This document shows, piece after piece, positions 1 through 6,025 of a stretch of DNA of 7,456 nucleotides. How positions within the stretch are numbered: position 1 is the stretch's first letter; each line of letters opens with the position of its first letter. Both the position numbers and the translations under genes were made by a program. Under the pieces are notes generated by a model, which worked only from the letters and a program-made list of their open reading frames with translations, was not told the DNA's origin and ran no database searches. Location: NCBI GenBank assembly GCA_031279175.1, contig JAITJA010000045.1:1-7456 (forward strand). The letters run 5' to 3'. Source of the stretch: Odoribacteraceae bacterium (GTDB lineage: Bacteria; Bacteroidota; Bacteroidia; Bacteroidales; Marinifilaceae).

Positions 1-134
1 TTTCCATATTTTTTCGCGGGCACTTTTTTTACTTGTTTATCGCGTGTCCGCGCTCCCGGAAAGAGGCGACTATTTACACCTAATTATTGCCGGTAATTCC
101 CCGTTATCACTAGACAGGAGGCCGGGGGGCGAGG

Positions 135-146
135 TACTATTTTCCC
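135..146 (+). promoter_or_regulatory. Upstream 12-base motif, copy 1 (TACTATTTTCCC)
   Basis: This motif begins 90 bases before the ATG of the M23 gene. A copy with one difference (TACTATTCTCCC) begins 97 bases before the ATG of the next gene. It begins with TA, loosely like the Bacteroidota -7 box (TAnnTTTG), but the spacing does not match well and I see no TTTG -33 box upstream. It may be part of a promoter or a regulator site. This is inference from two copies only. Confidence 0.25.
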
Positions 147-165
147 CTTGCCCGTCGCGTGAACG

Positions 166-181
166 TTGCGCGGTTGCGCGG
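166..181 (+). repeat. Tandem 8-base repeat, TTGCGCGG twice
   Basis: Two perfect adjacent copies of TTGCGCGG, with a partial third (TTGCGC) near 193. They lie in the leader 44-59 bases before the M23 start. The function is unknown; it may be chance in GC-rich sequence or a site of repeat-number slippage. Confidence 0.5.
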
Positions 182-224
182 AAAGCCCTACCTTGCGCTC
201 CAGTATTAAAAAAGAGTAAAACAC

Positions 225-1478
225 ATGACACGGACAATGAAATGGGTTGTCGGGGGGATCGCGGCAGGAATAATCGCGACAGGCATCCTCCTCCCGGCCG
301 CGCCGAAACAAGGTACGTTCGAGATAGAAGACGCGATGGCGGAATTCACGGACTCGACGGAACTTGAACAGGTGCATTACAAGTACGGGATACCCGTCGA
401 CGATTTCGAGGTGGACGAGGGGATCGTCGCCAAGAAGCAGAACCTCTCCGCCATCTTGAGTAGCCACGGGGTGTCTGCAAGAAAGATTCACGAGGCCTCC
501 GAGCGCTGCAAGCAGGTCTTCGACACGCGTAAGCTGCGCGCCGGTAATAAATACACGCTCTTCCTCGCCCGGGATAGCCTGAAAAGCCCCGAGTTCTTTA
601 TCTACGAGCATAGCGCCACGGAATACGTGGTCATCGATTTCAAGGAGAATAGCGAGGCGTATATCGGTAAAAAAGAGATAGAGACAAGAGAACGAACCGC
701 CAGGGTGAAGATTACCTCGTCGCTGTGGAACGCCATGAAAGAGGCCGGCGCGGACCCGACACTGGCAGTCGTGCTGTCCGATATCTACGCGTGGACGATC
801 GACTTCCACGGGATACTCGAGGGCGACTCTATCCAGGTCATCTATGACCAACCCTTCGTCGAGGGCGTCCCCCTGGGCCACTTCGACGTGAAAGGCGCGA
901 TCTTCACGCACGCCGGTAAATCACACGTGGCGATCTCGTACCCGAGAGACGGGCGCGCCGCGTATTTCGACGAACAGGGGAATAGCCTGCAAAAAGCCTT
1001 CCTGAAGGCCCCGCTGAAGTATACCCGCGTCTCGTCGCGCTTCTCGAATAACCGCTTTCATCCCGTGCTCAAGATCAACCGGCCACATCACGGCGTGGAT
1101 TATGCCGCGCCCCCCGGCACGCCAGTGTACTCCGTCGGCGACGGGACGGTCGTGAAACGAGCCTACCAGCCCGGCGGGGGAGGAAACTACGTGACGATCC
1201 GGCACAATAGTACCTACTCGACTACCTACATGCACCTCTCCAAGTTCGCTACCGGGATCAAGGTCGGCACGCGCGTCTCGCAGGGCAACGTGATCGGGTA
1301 CGTCGGCAGTACCGGCCTCTCCAGCGGCCCGCACCTCGACTTCCGGGTGTTCAAGAACGGCACGCCGGTTAACCCGCTCGCGATGGAATCCCCGTCAAAA
1401 GAACCCGTCGCGCGGGAGGAAATGACGCGATACCTCCACGTGAAAGATTCCGTCGTGGAACGCCTCTCCCGCATCTGA
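225..1478 (+). CDS. Membrane-anchored M23 family metallopeptidase (peptidoglycan endopeptidase)
   Basis: Likely a zinc peptidase cutting peptidoglycan cross-links or peptides in the periplasm. Residues 6-25 form an uncleaved-looking signal anchor. Residues about 64-115 resemble the LysM-like/OapA N-terminal region of MepM/Csd3-type proteins, followed by a middle domain (about 118-255) and an M23 core (about 265-385). In the core, H288 and D292 (HHGVD) match the first two zinc ligands, H337 (YMHLS) matches a catalytic histidine, and H370 in GPHLDF matches the second. The position of the third zinc ligand, usually His in HxH, is D372. At 417 residues the length suits a full-domain MepM-like protein. 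The second ATG at 237 is an equally possible start and leaves the anchor intact. A short C-terminal extension (about 390-417) follows the core. The gene seems to be its own unit, with 118 bases before the next gene. The M23 family assignment is firm; substrate and the effect of D372 are inference. Confidence 0.93.
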   Translation: MTRTMKWVVGGIAAGIIATGILLPAAPKQGTFEIEDAMAEFTDSTELEQVHYKYGIPVDDFEVDEGIVAKKQNLSAILSSHGVSARKIHEASERCKQVFDTRKLRAGNKYTLFLARDSLKSPEFFIYEHSATEYVVIDFKENSEAYIGKKEIETRERTARVKITSSLWNAMKEAGADPTLAVVLSDIYAWTIDFHGILEGDSIQVIYDQPFVEGVPLGHFDVKGAIFTHAGKSHVAISYPRDGRAAYFDEQGNSLQKAFLKAPLKYTRVSSRFSNNRFHPVLKINRPHHGVDYAAPPGTPVYSVGDGTVVKRAYQPGGGGNYVTIRHNSTYSTTYMHLSKFATGIKVGTRVSQGNVIGYVGSTGLSSGPHLDFRVFKNGTPVNPLAMESPSKEPVAREEMTRYLHVKDSVVERLSRI

Positions 1479-1499
1479 CGGGCGCGGGACACTTGTATA

Positions 1500-1511
1500 T
1501 ACTATTCTCCC
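1500..1511 (+). promoter_or_regulatory. Upstream 12-base motif, copy 2 (TACTATTCTCCC)
   Basis: Matches the motif at 135-146 in 11 of 12 bases and lies at a similar distance from the next start codon (97 against 90 bases). It comes directly before the stem-loop at 1514-1558. It may belong to the promoter of the radical SAM cluster. No convincing -33 partner is seen. Confidence 0.25.
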
Positions 1512-1513
1512 GG

Positions 1514-1558
1514 CCGTTCCACTTGCCGTTCCCCCCGGTGAAAAAGCAAGCGGGACGG
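1514..1558 (+). other. Imperfect stem-loop between the M23 and radical SAM genes (possible terminator or leader structure)
   Basis: The arm 1514-1526 (CCGTTCCACTTGC) pairs with 1546-1558 (GCAAGCGGGACGG): eleven Watson-Crick pairs, one G-U pair (1518/1554) and one A-C mismatch (1521/1551), with a 19-base loop. The bases after it are A/T-rich (about 1561-1590) but have no real T-run, so it is not a classic intrinsic terminator. It could end the M23 transcript or be structure in the 5' leader of the next gene. Confidence 0.4.
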
Positions 1559-1596
1559 GCGTTAAATCTTAAACGATTAATGTTACTTTCGCGGTC

Positions 1597-2544
1597 ATGA
1601 AACCAGAAATCACGACGCGGACAAGCGAACGAAGGTATCGAGACCACGCGGCCTTCTCGCGAGCAATCTTCGGCGAGAGAGTGCAGAAACTCTCCATCGA
1701 CGGGGGATTCTCGTGCCCGAACCGCGATGGCAGCCGTGGGCGTGGTGGTTGCACGTTCTGTAACAACCGCGCGTTCGTCCCGGGATACTGCCGCGACGAG
1801 CATGGAATCACGCGACAACTCGAGGAGGGCGTCCGCTTCTTTGAACGGAAATACAGCGGGCAGAAATACCTGGCCTACTTCCAGGCCTATTCCGGGACAC
1901 ACGCGCCACTGGAAGTGCTCCGCGAACGGTACGGCGAGGCGCTGGCACACCCCCTCGTGGCGGGCCTCGTGATCGCCACGCGCCCCGACGCGGTGACGCG
2001 CGAGACGCTGGACTACCTCGGCTCGCTGGCCCGCGACCGGTACGTCTGCCTCGAGTTCGGGGTCGAGTCGACGCGCGACGATGTGCTGGCGCGCGTCAAC
2101 CGCGGTCACGGCGTTGCCGAGGCAGAACGGGCCTGCCGGGAGAGCGCGCGACGGGGCATCTTCACGGGCGTCCACCTGATCCTCGGCCTGCCCGGGGAGA
2201 GCCGCCAGGAGATGATCGAGGGCGCCGCGCGCGTGAGCCGCTGGCCCGTTCACCTGCTGAAATTACACCAGTTGCAGATCGTCAAGGGCACGCGGATGGC
2301 CGACGAGTACCGGTCGCGCCCGGGTGATTTCTCCCTCTACTCGCTGGAAGAATACCTCGACCTGGTGGTTGACATCGTCGAGCGCGTTCGCCCCGACCTC
2401 TACCTGGAACGCTTCGTGAACCAAACACCAGAGGAATACCTCGTCGCGCCGCGATGGGGAGTAAAGAACTTCGAGTTCACGGCCATGCTGGAAAGACGAA
2501 TGAAAGAGCGGGAGACGCGACAAGGAAGATATTATAAAGAATGA
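1597..2544 (+). CDS. TIGR01212/YhcC-type radical SAM protein
   Basis: A radical S-adenosylmethionine enzyme of unknown reaction. C40, C52 and C55 form the Fe-S cluster motif in the wider-than-usual C-x11-C-x2-C spacing, within FSCPNRDG and GGCTFC, which is the hallmark of the TIGR01212 (E. coli YhcC-like) family. Other conserved-looking stretches include YFQAYSGTHAPLEVL (94-108), VIATRPD (125-131), LEFGVES (152-158) and HLILGLPGE (193-201), as expected along a partial TIM barrel of the Elp3-like radical SAM group. The length of 315 residues is normal for the family. No Shine-Dalgarno is seen before the ATG at 1597, but no other in-frame ATG precedes the conserved N-terminus. Its TGA overlaps the start of the tRNA deacylase gene (ATGA), so the two are probably translated together. 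Substrate unknown; the neighbour hints at tRNA or translation, which is inference only. Confidence 0.95.
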   Translation: MKPEITTRTSERRYRDHAAFSRAIFGERVQKLSIDGGFSCPNRDGSRGRGGCTFCNNRAFVPGYCRDEHGITRQLEEGVRFFERKYSGQKYLAYFQAYSGTHAPLEVLRERYGEALAHPLVAGLVIATRPDAVTRETLDYLGSLARDRYVCLEFGVESTRDDVLARVNRGHGVAEAERACRESARRGIFTGVHLILGLPGESRQEMIEGAARVSRWPVHLLKLHQLQIVKGTRMADEYRSRPGDFSLYSLEEYLDLVVDIVERVRPDLYLERFVNQTPEEYLVAPRWGVKNFEFTAMLERRMKERETRQGRYYKE

Positions 2545-3044
2545 ACATGATCGGACAAGAAATCGTGTACGAGACACTGGCCGCGCTGGGCATCCCGTTC
2601 GATTACCTCGAACACCCGGAAGCCCCTACCGTGGAGATCGCCAAGAGATACTGGAAAGAGCTGGATAGCACGCATTGCAAGAACCTTTTCTTCAGGAATC
2701 ACAAGGGGAATCGCCACTACCTCGTCGTCTTCGATTGCGATCGCGACCTGGCAATCCACGACCTTGAACGCCGCCTGAAACAGGGAAAGCTGACCTTCGC
2801 CTCCGCGGAGAGAATGGCGCGATACCTCGGCACGCGGCCCGGCTCTGTCAGCCCCTTCGGGCTGCTGAACGACGCGGAGCACCACGTCTACCTGTTCATG
2901 GACAAAAACCTGTTGGCGGCCAGGAAGCTCTCCTTCCACCCCAACGACAACCGGGCCTCGCTGGCCATCGAAACGAAAGCGTTCACCCGCTACCTCGACC
3001 ACACGGGAAACGGGTACGAGTGGATAGAATTATATGAACTTTAA
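2541..3044 (+). CDS. Ala-tRNA(Pro) deacylase-like protein (YbaK/ProXp-ala, PrdX type)
   Basis: A small free-standing editing enzyme related to the INS domain of prolyl-tRNA synthetase. Members of the ProXp-ala/PrdX branch hydrolyse alanine wrongly attached to tRNA(Pro) in the cytoplasm. Visible marks are an N-terminal helix region ending in EHPEAPTVE (24-32), the KNLFF segment with K47 at the place of the catalytic lysine, a central strand with LVVFD (61-65), and the GSVSPFGL loop (101-108) that shapes the substrate pocket. At 167 residues it is full-length for the stand-alone family. The start ATG at 2541 overlaps the upstream TGA; an AAGGAAG stretch at 2522-2528 is a weak ribosome site, and a second ATG at 2547 is possible. 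The ACT-like gene starts 12 bases after its stop. Alternative: another YbaK-family specificity, but the KNLFF and SPFGL pattern favours PrdX. Confidence 0.9.
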   Translation: MNMIGQEIVYETLAALGIPFDYLEHPEAPTVEIAKRYWKELDSTHCKNLFFRNHKGNRHYLVVFDCDRDLAIHDLERRLKQGKLTFASAERMARYLGTRPGSVSPFGLLNDAEHHVYLFMDKNLLAARKLSFHPNDNRASLAIETKAFTRYLDHTGNGYEWIELYEL

Positions 3045-3056
3045 ATACGCGCGAAT

Positions 3057-3716
3057 ATGTATAGTATAGCACAAATCGTGGAGAACCTTGTCAAGCACAA
3101 GCCCTACCTGTCAGAATCAATGTCAGCCGGAATCATTAATATCTCGGCGTTGGCGCGCCAGATCCAGCCGGACGTGGAAAAAATACTCGTGAAACCAGTG
3201 AACACGGGCGCGATCGTGATGGCACTGAATCGCCTGATCCCCTATTTCCAGGTGAGGGAACAGGGGCAACTGAACAAGTTATTGAATAGCCTGGGAGATA
3301 TTATCCTGCGCGGCAACCTGTGCGACTACACCTTCAAGAACTCCCCCTCGCTGCTGGACAACCACGTGCGGGTGTTGAAGGAAATCGCGCGGCAAGAAGA
3401 CGTCTTCTACACGATCGTCCGCGGGGTCTTCGAGACAAACCTCGTGGTGAGCGACAGCCTCGAGGAGATGATCGACGAATGTTTCGCCGCCGAGCAGTGT
3501 ATCTTCAAGCAAAACGGCCTATCATCCGTCACCCTCAAGCTACCGAAAGGCAACATCCTGCAACCTGGCTTTTATTATAGTATCATGAAAGAGCTCGCGT
3601 TGGAAGGAATCAACCTGGTAGAGGTCGTCTCGTCGACAAACGAGTTCACGGTCATCGTGAGCAACGCTTTAATCGACAAAACCTTCGTCGTGTTGAAAAA
3701 CATCGGGAGAAAATAG
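3057..3716 (+). CDS. Uncharacterised protein with a C-terminal ACT-like domain
   Basis: I do not recognise a named family for the whole protein. The N-terminal third (about 1-65) is helical and could be a winged or helix-turn-helix-like fold (INISALARQIQPDV at 27-40, then MALNRLI at 55-61). Residues about 70-145 contain mixed strand-like segments. The C-terminal part (about 155-216) looks like an ACT domain: SVTLKLPKG, then PGFYYSIMKELALEGINLVE (170-189), then FTVIVSNALIDKTFVVLKNI (197-216). This follows the pattern seen in ACT domains of amino acid-sensing regulators, where the PG-to-INxVE stretch precedes a helix and the final strand. It may sense an amino acid and control a partner or DNA, but no ligand is evident. 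It sits 12 bases after the deacylase gene and is probably in the same operon. No signal peptide or membrane segment is seen. Confidence 0.8.
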   Translation: MYSIAQIVENLVKHKPYLSESMSAGIINISALARQIQPDVEKILVKPVNTGAIVMALNRLIPYFQVREQGQLNKLLNSLGDIILRGNLCDYTFKNSPSLLDNHVRVLKEIARQEDVFYTIVRGVFETNLVVSDSLEEMIDECFAAEQCIFKQNGLSSVTLKLPKGNILQPGFYYSIMKELALEGINLVEVVSSTNEFTVIVSNALIDKTFVVLKNIGRK

Positions 3717-3726
3717 CCTCCTCCCG
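3704..3726 (+). terminator. Weak hairpin overlapping the end of the ACT-like gene
   Basis: CGGGAG (3704-3709) can pair with CTCCCG (3721-3726) across an 11-base loop that contains the TAG stop. A short T run (3740-3743) lies 13 bases further on, too far for a textbook intrinsic terminator. It might help end the radical SAM-deacylase-ACT transcript before ffh. Weak evidence. Confidence 0.25.
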
Positions 3727-3736
3727 GGCGGACGCG

Positions 3737-3744
3737 TACTTTTA
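3737..3744 (+). promoter_or_regulatory. Possible Bacteroidota-type -7 box for ffh (TACTTTTA)
   Basis: TACTTTTA fits the TAnnTTTG consensus except for the final base, and would place the transcript start near 3750, leaving a leader of about 25 A/T-rich bases before the ffh ATG. The 59-base gap is the only sizeable one before the ffh-folD-spm run, so a promoter here is reasonable. No clear TTTG -33 box is seen. Confidence 0.3.
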
Positions 3745-3775
3745 TGGCAAGAGTTTAACATTAAAAGAGATATTT

Positions 3776-5152
3776 ATGTTCGAGAATCTATCGGAAAGAC
3801 TAGAAAGATCGTTCCAGATCCTAAAAGGACAGGGAAAAATTACCGAAATCAACGTGGCGGAAACCTTAAAGGAAGTGCGGCGCTCGCTGCTAGACGCCGA
3901 CGTGAATTACAAGATCGCCAAGGAATTCACCGACGCGGTAAAAACAAAAGCTTTAGGGATGAACGTCCTGACAGCCATCAAGCCGGGACAGCTCATGGTA
4001 AAAGTCGTGCGCGACGAGCTGGCGCGACTGATGGGTGGGACGGCCACCGACGTGAATATAAAAGGCAACCCGGCCGTGATCCTGATGGCCGGCTTACAAG
4101 GATCTGGCAAGACGACCTTCTCGGGAAAGCTGGCTAACTTCTTGAAGAATAAACGAGGAAAGAAACCGCTACTGGTTGCCGGAGACGTGTACCGCCCGGC
4201 TGCCGTCGAACAATTGAAAGTACTCGGGACGCAAGTCGGGGTTCCGGTATACAGCGAGGAAGGAAGCAAGGACCCGGTACAGATCGCCCTGAACGCCATC
4301 AAGGAAGCCAAGGCCACCGGCAGGGACGTCGTGATTATCGACACGGCGGGACGGCTCGCGATCGACGAACAGATGATGAACGAGATCTCCGCCATCAAGG
4401 AAGCCGCGCGGCCAGGAGAAATCCTCTTCGTCGTCGACTCCATGACAGGGCAAGACGCGGTCAACACCGCCAGGGAGTTCAACAACCGTCTAAACTTCGA
4501 CGGGGCCGTGCTAACGAAGCTCGACGGCGACGCGCGAGGTGGAGCGGCCCTCTCCATCCGCGCGGTAGTGGACAAGCCCATCAAGTTCGTGGGAACGGGA
4601 GAAAGGCTCGACGCGCTCGACATCTTCCACCCGGAACGCGTGGCCGACAGGATACTCGGAATGGGCGACATCGTCTCACTCGTCGAGAAAGCACAAGAGC
4701 AATTCGACGAGGAAGAAGCAAAAAAACTGCAAAGAAAAATCGAGAAAAACCAGCTAAACCTAAACGATTTCCTCGCCCACATCCAGCAAGTAAAGAAAAT
4801 GGGAAACGTCAAGGACCTCGTCTCGATGCTACCCGGCATGGGAAAAGTCGTCAAGGACATAAACATTGACAACAACGCCTTCAATGGCGTGGAAGCGATC
4901 ATCTACTCCATGACCCCGGCCGAGCGGGAAAACCCCGGCATCCTGGACGGGTCCCGGAAAAAACGCGTCGCGCAAGGAAGCGGAACTACCATACAGCAAG
5001 TCAACCGCCTGCTAAAACACTTCGAGGACTCCAAACGAATGATGCACGGGGTCGCGAAAGGAATGGCCAAGGGAGCGGCCGGTGGGACAACAAGGGGAAT
5101 ACCAGGCGGAATGGCCCGGGGAATGATGGCAAGAAAAATGAAAAAACGCTAA
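3776..5152 (+). CDS. ffh: Signal recognition particle protein Ffh (SRP54 GTPase)
   Basis: With SRP RNA, Ffh binds signal sequences of nascent proteins and docks the ribosome at the membrane through FtsY. The N domain is residues 1 to about 95. The G domain carries the P-loop GLQGSGKTT (106-114), DVYRPAA (137-143), DTAGR (189-193), TKLDGDARGG (247-256) and the closing GTGE (273-276). The methionine-rich M domain starts near 300 and contains MLPGMGK (351-357) and the RNA-binding region (about 393-417, with SRKKRVAQGSGTT), so the protein is complete at 458 residues. The start at 3776 gives the standard N-terminus (MFENLSERLE). The tail from about 427 is low in complexity, rich in Gly, Met, Lys and Arg, with repeated GMAKG/GMARG-like units; such tails vary between species. 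folD begins one base after the stop, so the genes are surely co-transcribed. No SRP RNA gene is seen in the window. Confidence 0.98.
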   Translation: MFENLSERLERSFQILKGQGKITEINVAETLKEVRRSLLDADVNYKIAKEFTDAVKTKALGMNVLTAIKPGQLMVKVVRDELARLMGGTATDVNIKGNPAVILMAGLQGSGKTTFSGKLANFLKNKRGKKPLLVAGDVYRPAAVEQLKVLGTQVGVPVYSEEGSKDPVQIALNAIKEAKATGRDVVIIDTAGRLAIDEQMMNEISAIKEAARPGEILFVVDSMTGQDAVNTAREFNNRLNFDGAVLTKLDGDARGGAALSIRAVVDKPIKFVGTGERLDALDIFHPERVADRILGMGDIVSLVEKAQEQFDEEEAKKLQRKIEKNQLNLNDFLAHIQQVKKMGNVKDLVSMLPGMGKVVKDINIDNNAFNGVEAIIYSMTPAERENPGILDGSRKKRVAQGSGTTIQQVNRLLKHFEDSKRMMHGVAKGMAKGAAGGTTRGIPGGMARGMMARKMKKR

Positions 5153-5153
5153 C

Positions 5154-6023
5154 ATGGAACGAATCGACGGAAAAGAAATAGCCGCGCGCGTCAAGGAAGA
5201 ACTGGCAACAGAAATCGCCGACCGCGCGCGAAAAGGAAAAAAAATCCCGCACCTCGCCGCGGTACTAGTCGGGAACGACCCCGCCAGCGAAACCTACGTG
5301 GCGGCAAAAGTCAAGGCCTGCCAGGCCATCGGGATGAAAAGCACGGAATTGCGCTTCCCCGCGGACATCAACGAGGAACAACTACTAGAAGTCGTTGACC
5401 GCCTGAACAGCGACGTCGACGTCGACGGCTATATCGTCCAACTACCACTGCCCCGCCACCTTTCCGAGGAAAAAATACTCTCGCGGATCGACCCGGCCAA
5501 GGACGTCGACGGCTTCCACCCCCTCAACGCGGGAAAAATGCTACTGGGCCTCCCCGCCCACCTGCCAGCCACCCCGGCCGGAATCGTCGAACTACTCGCC
5601 CGGCACGGCGTCAAAACAGCCGGGAAACACTGCGTCATCGTCGGGCGCAGCAACATCGTCGGAACGCCCTTGTCCGTGCTCATGTCCCGGAAAAACCCCC
5701 GCGCCAACTGCACGGTAACACTCTGTCACGGCGGGACCACCGACCTCAAGCGCTTCACCTTGCAAGCCGACATACTCATCGTCGCCATCGGATCGCCACG
5801 CTTCATCACCGCGGACATGGTCAAGGAAGGAGCGATCGTCGTGGACGTTGGCGTTCACCGCGTCCCCTCGACCACCACCAAAAGCGGCTACCGGCTAGTT
5901 GGCGACGTCGATTTCGACAACGTCGCCCCCCGTTGCTCGGCCATCACCCCCGTGCCGGGAGGGGTCGGCCCGATGACCATCGTCTCGTTACTCCGCAACA
6001 CCCTCCAGGCGACCACCCGTTAA
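5154..6023 (+). CDS. folD: Bifunctional methylenetetrahydrofolate dehydrogenase / methenyltetrahydrofolate cyclohydrolase FolD
   Basis: A cytoplasmic enzyme interconverting 5,10-methylene-, 5,10-methenyl- and 10-formyl-tetrahydrofolate with NAD(P), feeding purine synthesis and formyl-Met-tRNA. The catalytic set is present: Y48 and K52 in YVAAK, Q96 in VQLPLP and D119 in KDVDGFHP. The cofactor-binding Rossmann signature GRSNIVGTP is at 164-172, and the C-terminal signature PVPGGVGPMT is at 266-275. At 289 residues the length is typical. The start at 5154 comes one base after the ffh stop and has no strong Shine-Dalgarno, but the upstream stretch is A-rich. The spm-like gene starts two bases after the stop. 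The ffh-folD pairing makes sense only loosely, through protein synthesis and export; it may just be a conserved housekeeping operon. Confidence 0.98.
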   Translation: MERIDGKEIAARVKEELATEIADRARKGKKIPHLAAVLVGNDPASETYVAAKVKACQAIGMKSTELRFPADINEEQLLEVVDRLNSDVDVDGYIVQLPLPRHLSEEKILSRIDPAKDVDGFHPLNAGKMLLGLPAHLPATPAGIVELLARHGVKTAGKHCVIVGRSNIVGTPLSVLMSRKNPRANCTVTLCHGGTTDLKRFTLQADILIVAIGSPRFITADMVKEGAIVVDVGVHRVPSTTTKSGYRLVGDVDFDNVAPRCSAITPVPGGVGPMTIVSLLRNTLQATTR

Positions 6024-6025
6024 CC

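Larger units (their letters stand above)
1..224. other. Non-coding leader upstream of the M23 peptidase gene
   Basis: I see no supportable gene here on either strand. The first 40 bases are rich in T, including a run of seven T at 24-30, and could be the tail of an upstream transcription unit, but no hairpin before the run is visible because the window starts there. The rest is GC-rich, with a tandem 8-base repeat (166-181) and a 12-base motif (135-146) that recurs upstream of the radical SAM gene. The last 20 bases before the ATG are A-rich, as is common for Bacteroidota translation starts. Confidence 0.6.

Noticed and set aside
84..911. Open frame of 275 codons on the - strand across the leader and M23 gene
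   Set aside because: Antisense to the M23 gene for most of its length, with no domain or start signal that would support it.
1467..1489. Hairpin TCCCGC/GCGGGA around the M23 stop codon
   Set aside because: Only six pairs with an 11-base loop and no T-run; short GC stems of this kind are expected by chance in this sequence.
1584..1591. TACTTTCG resembling a -7 box just before the radical SAM start
   Set aside because: It would put the transcript start almost at the ATG, implying a leaderless transcript, and there is no -33 partner. Too weak to annotate.
1369..2253. Open frame of 294 codons on the - strand across the end of the M23 gene and the radical SAM gene
   Set aside because: Antisense to two well-supported genes, compositionally biased and without a recognisable motif.
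3907..4902. Long open frame of 331 codons on the - strand inside ffh
   Set aside because: It is fully antisense to a complete, motif-confirmed ffh. Its translation is Ser/Ala/Pro/Arg-rich without any known motif, as expected from codon bias in GC-rich genes.
5933..6025. Longer N-terminus for the spmAB-like gene starting within folD
   Set aside because: The added 31 residues are Pro/His/Arg-rich, unlike a membrane protein start, and overlap the conserved end of folD. The ATG at 6026 gives a normal hydrophobic N-terminus.
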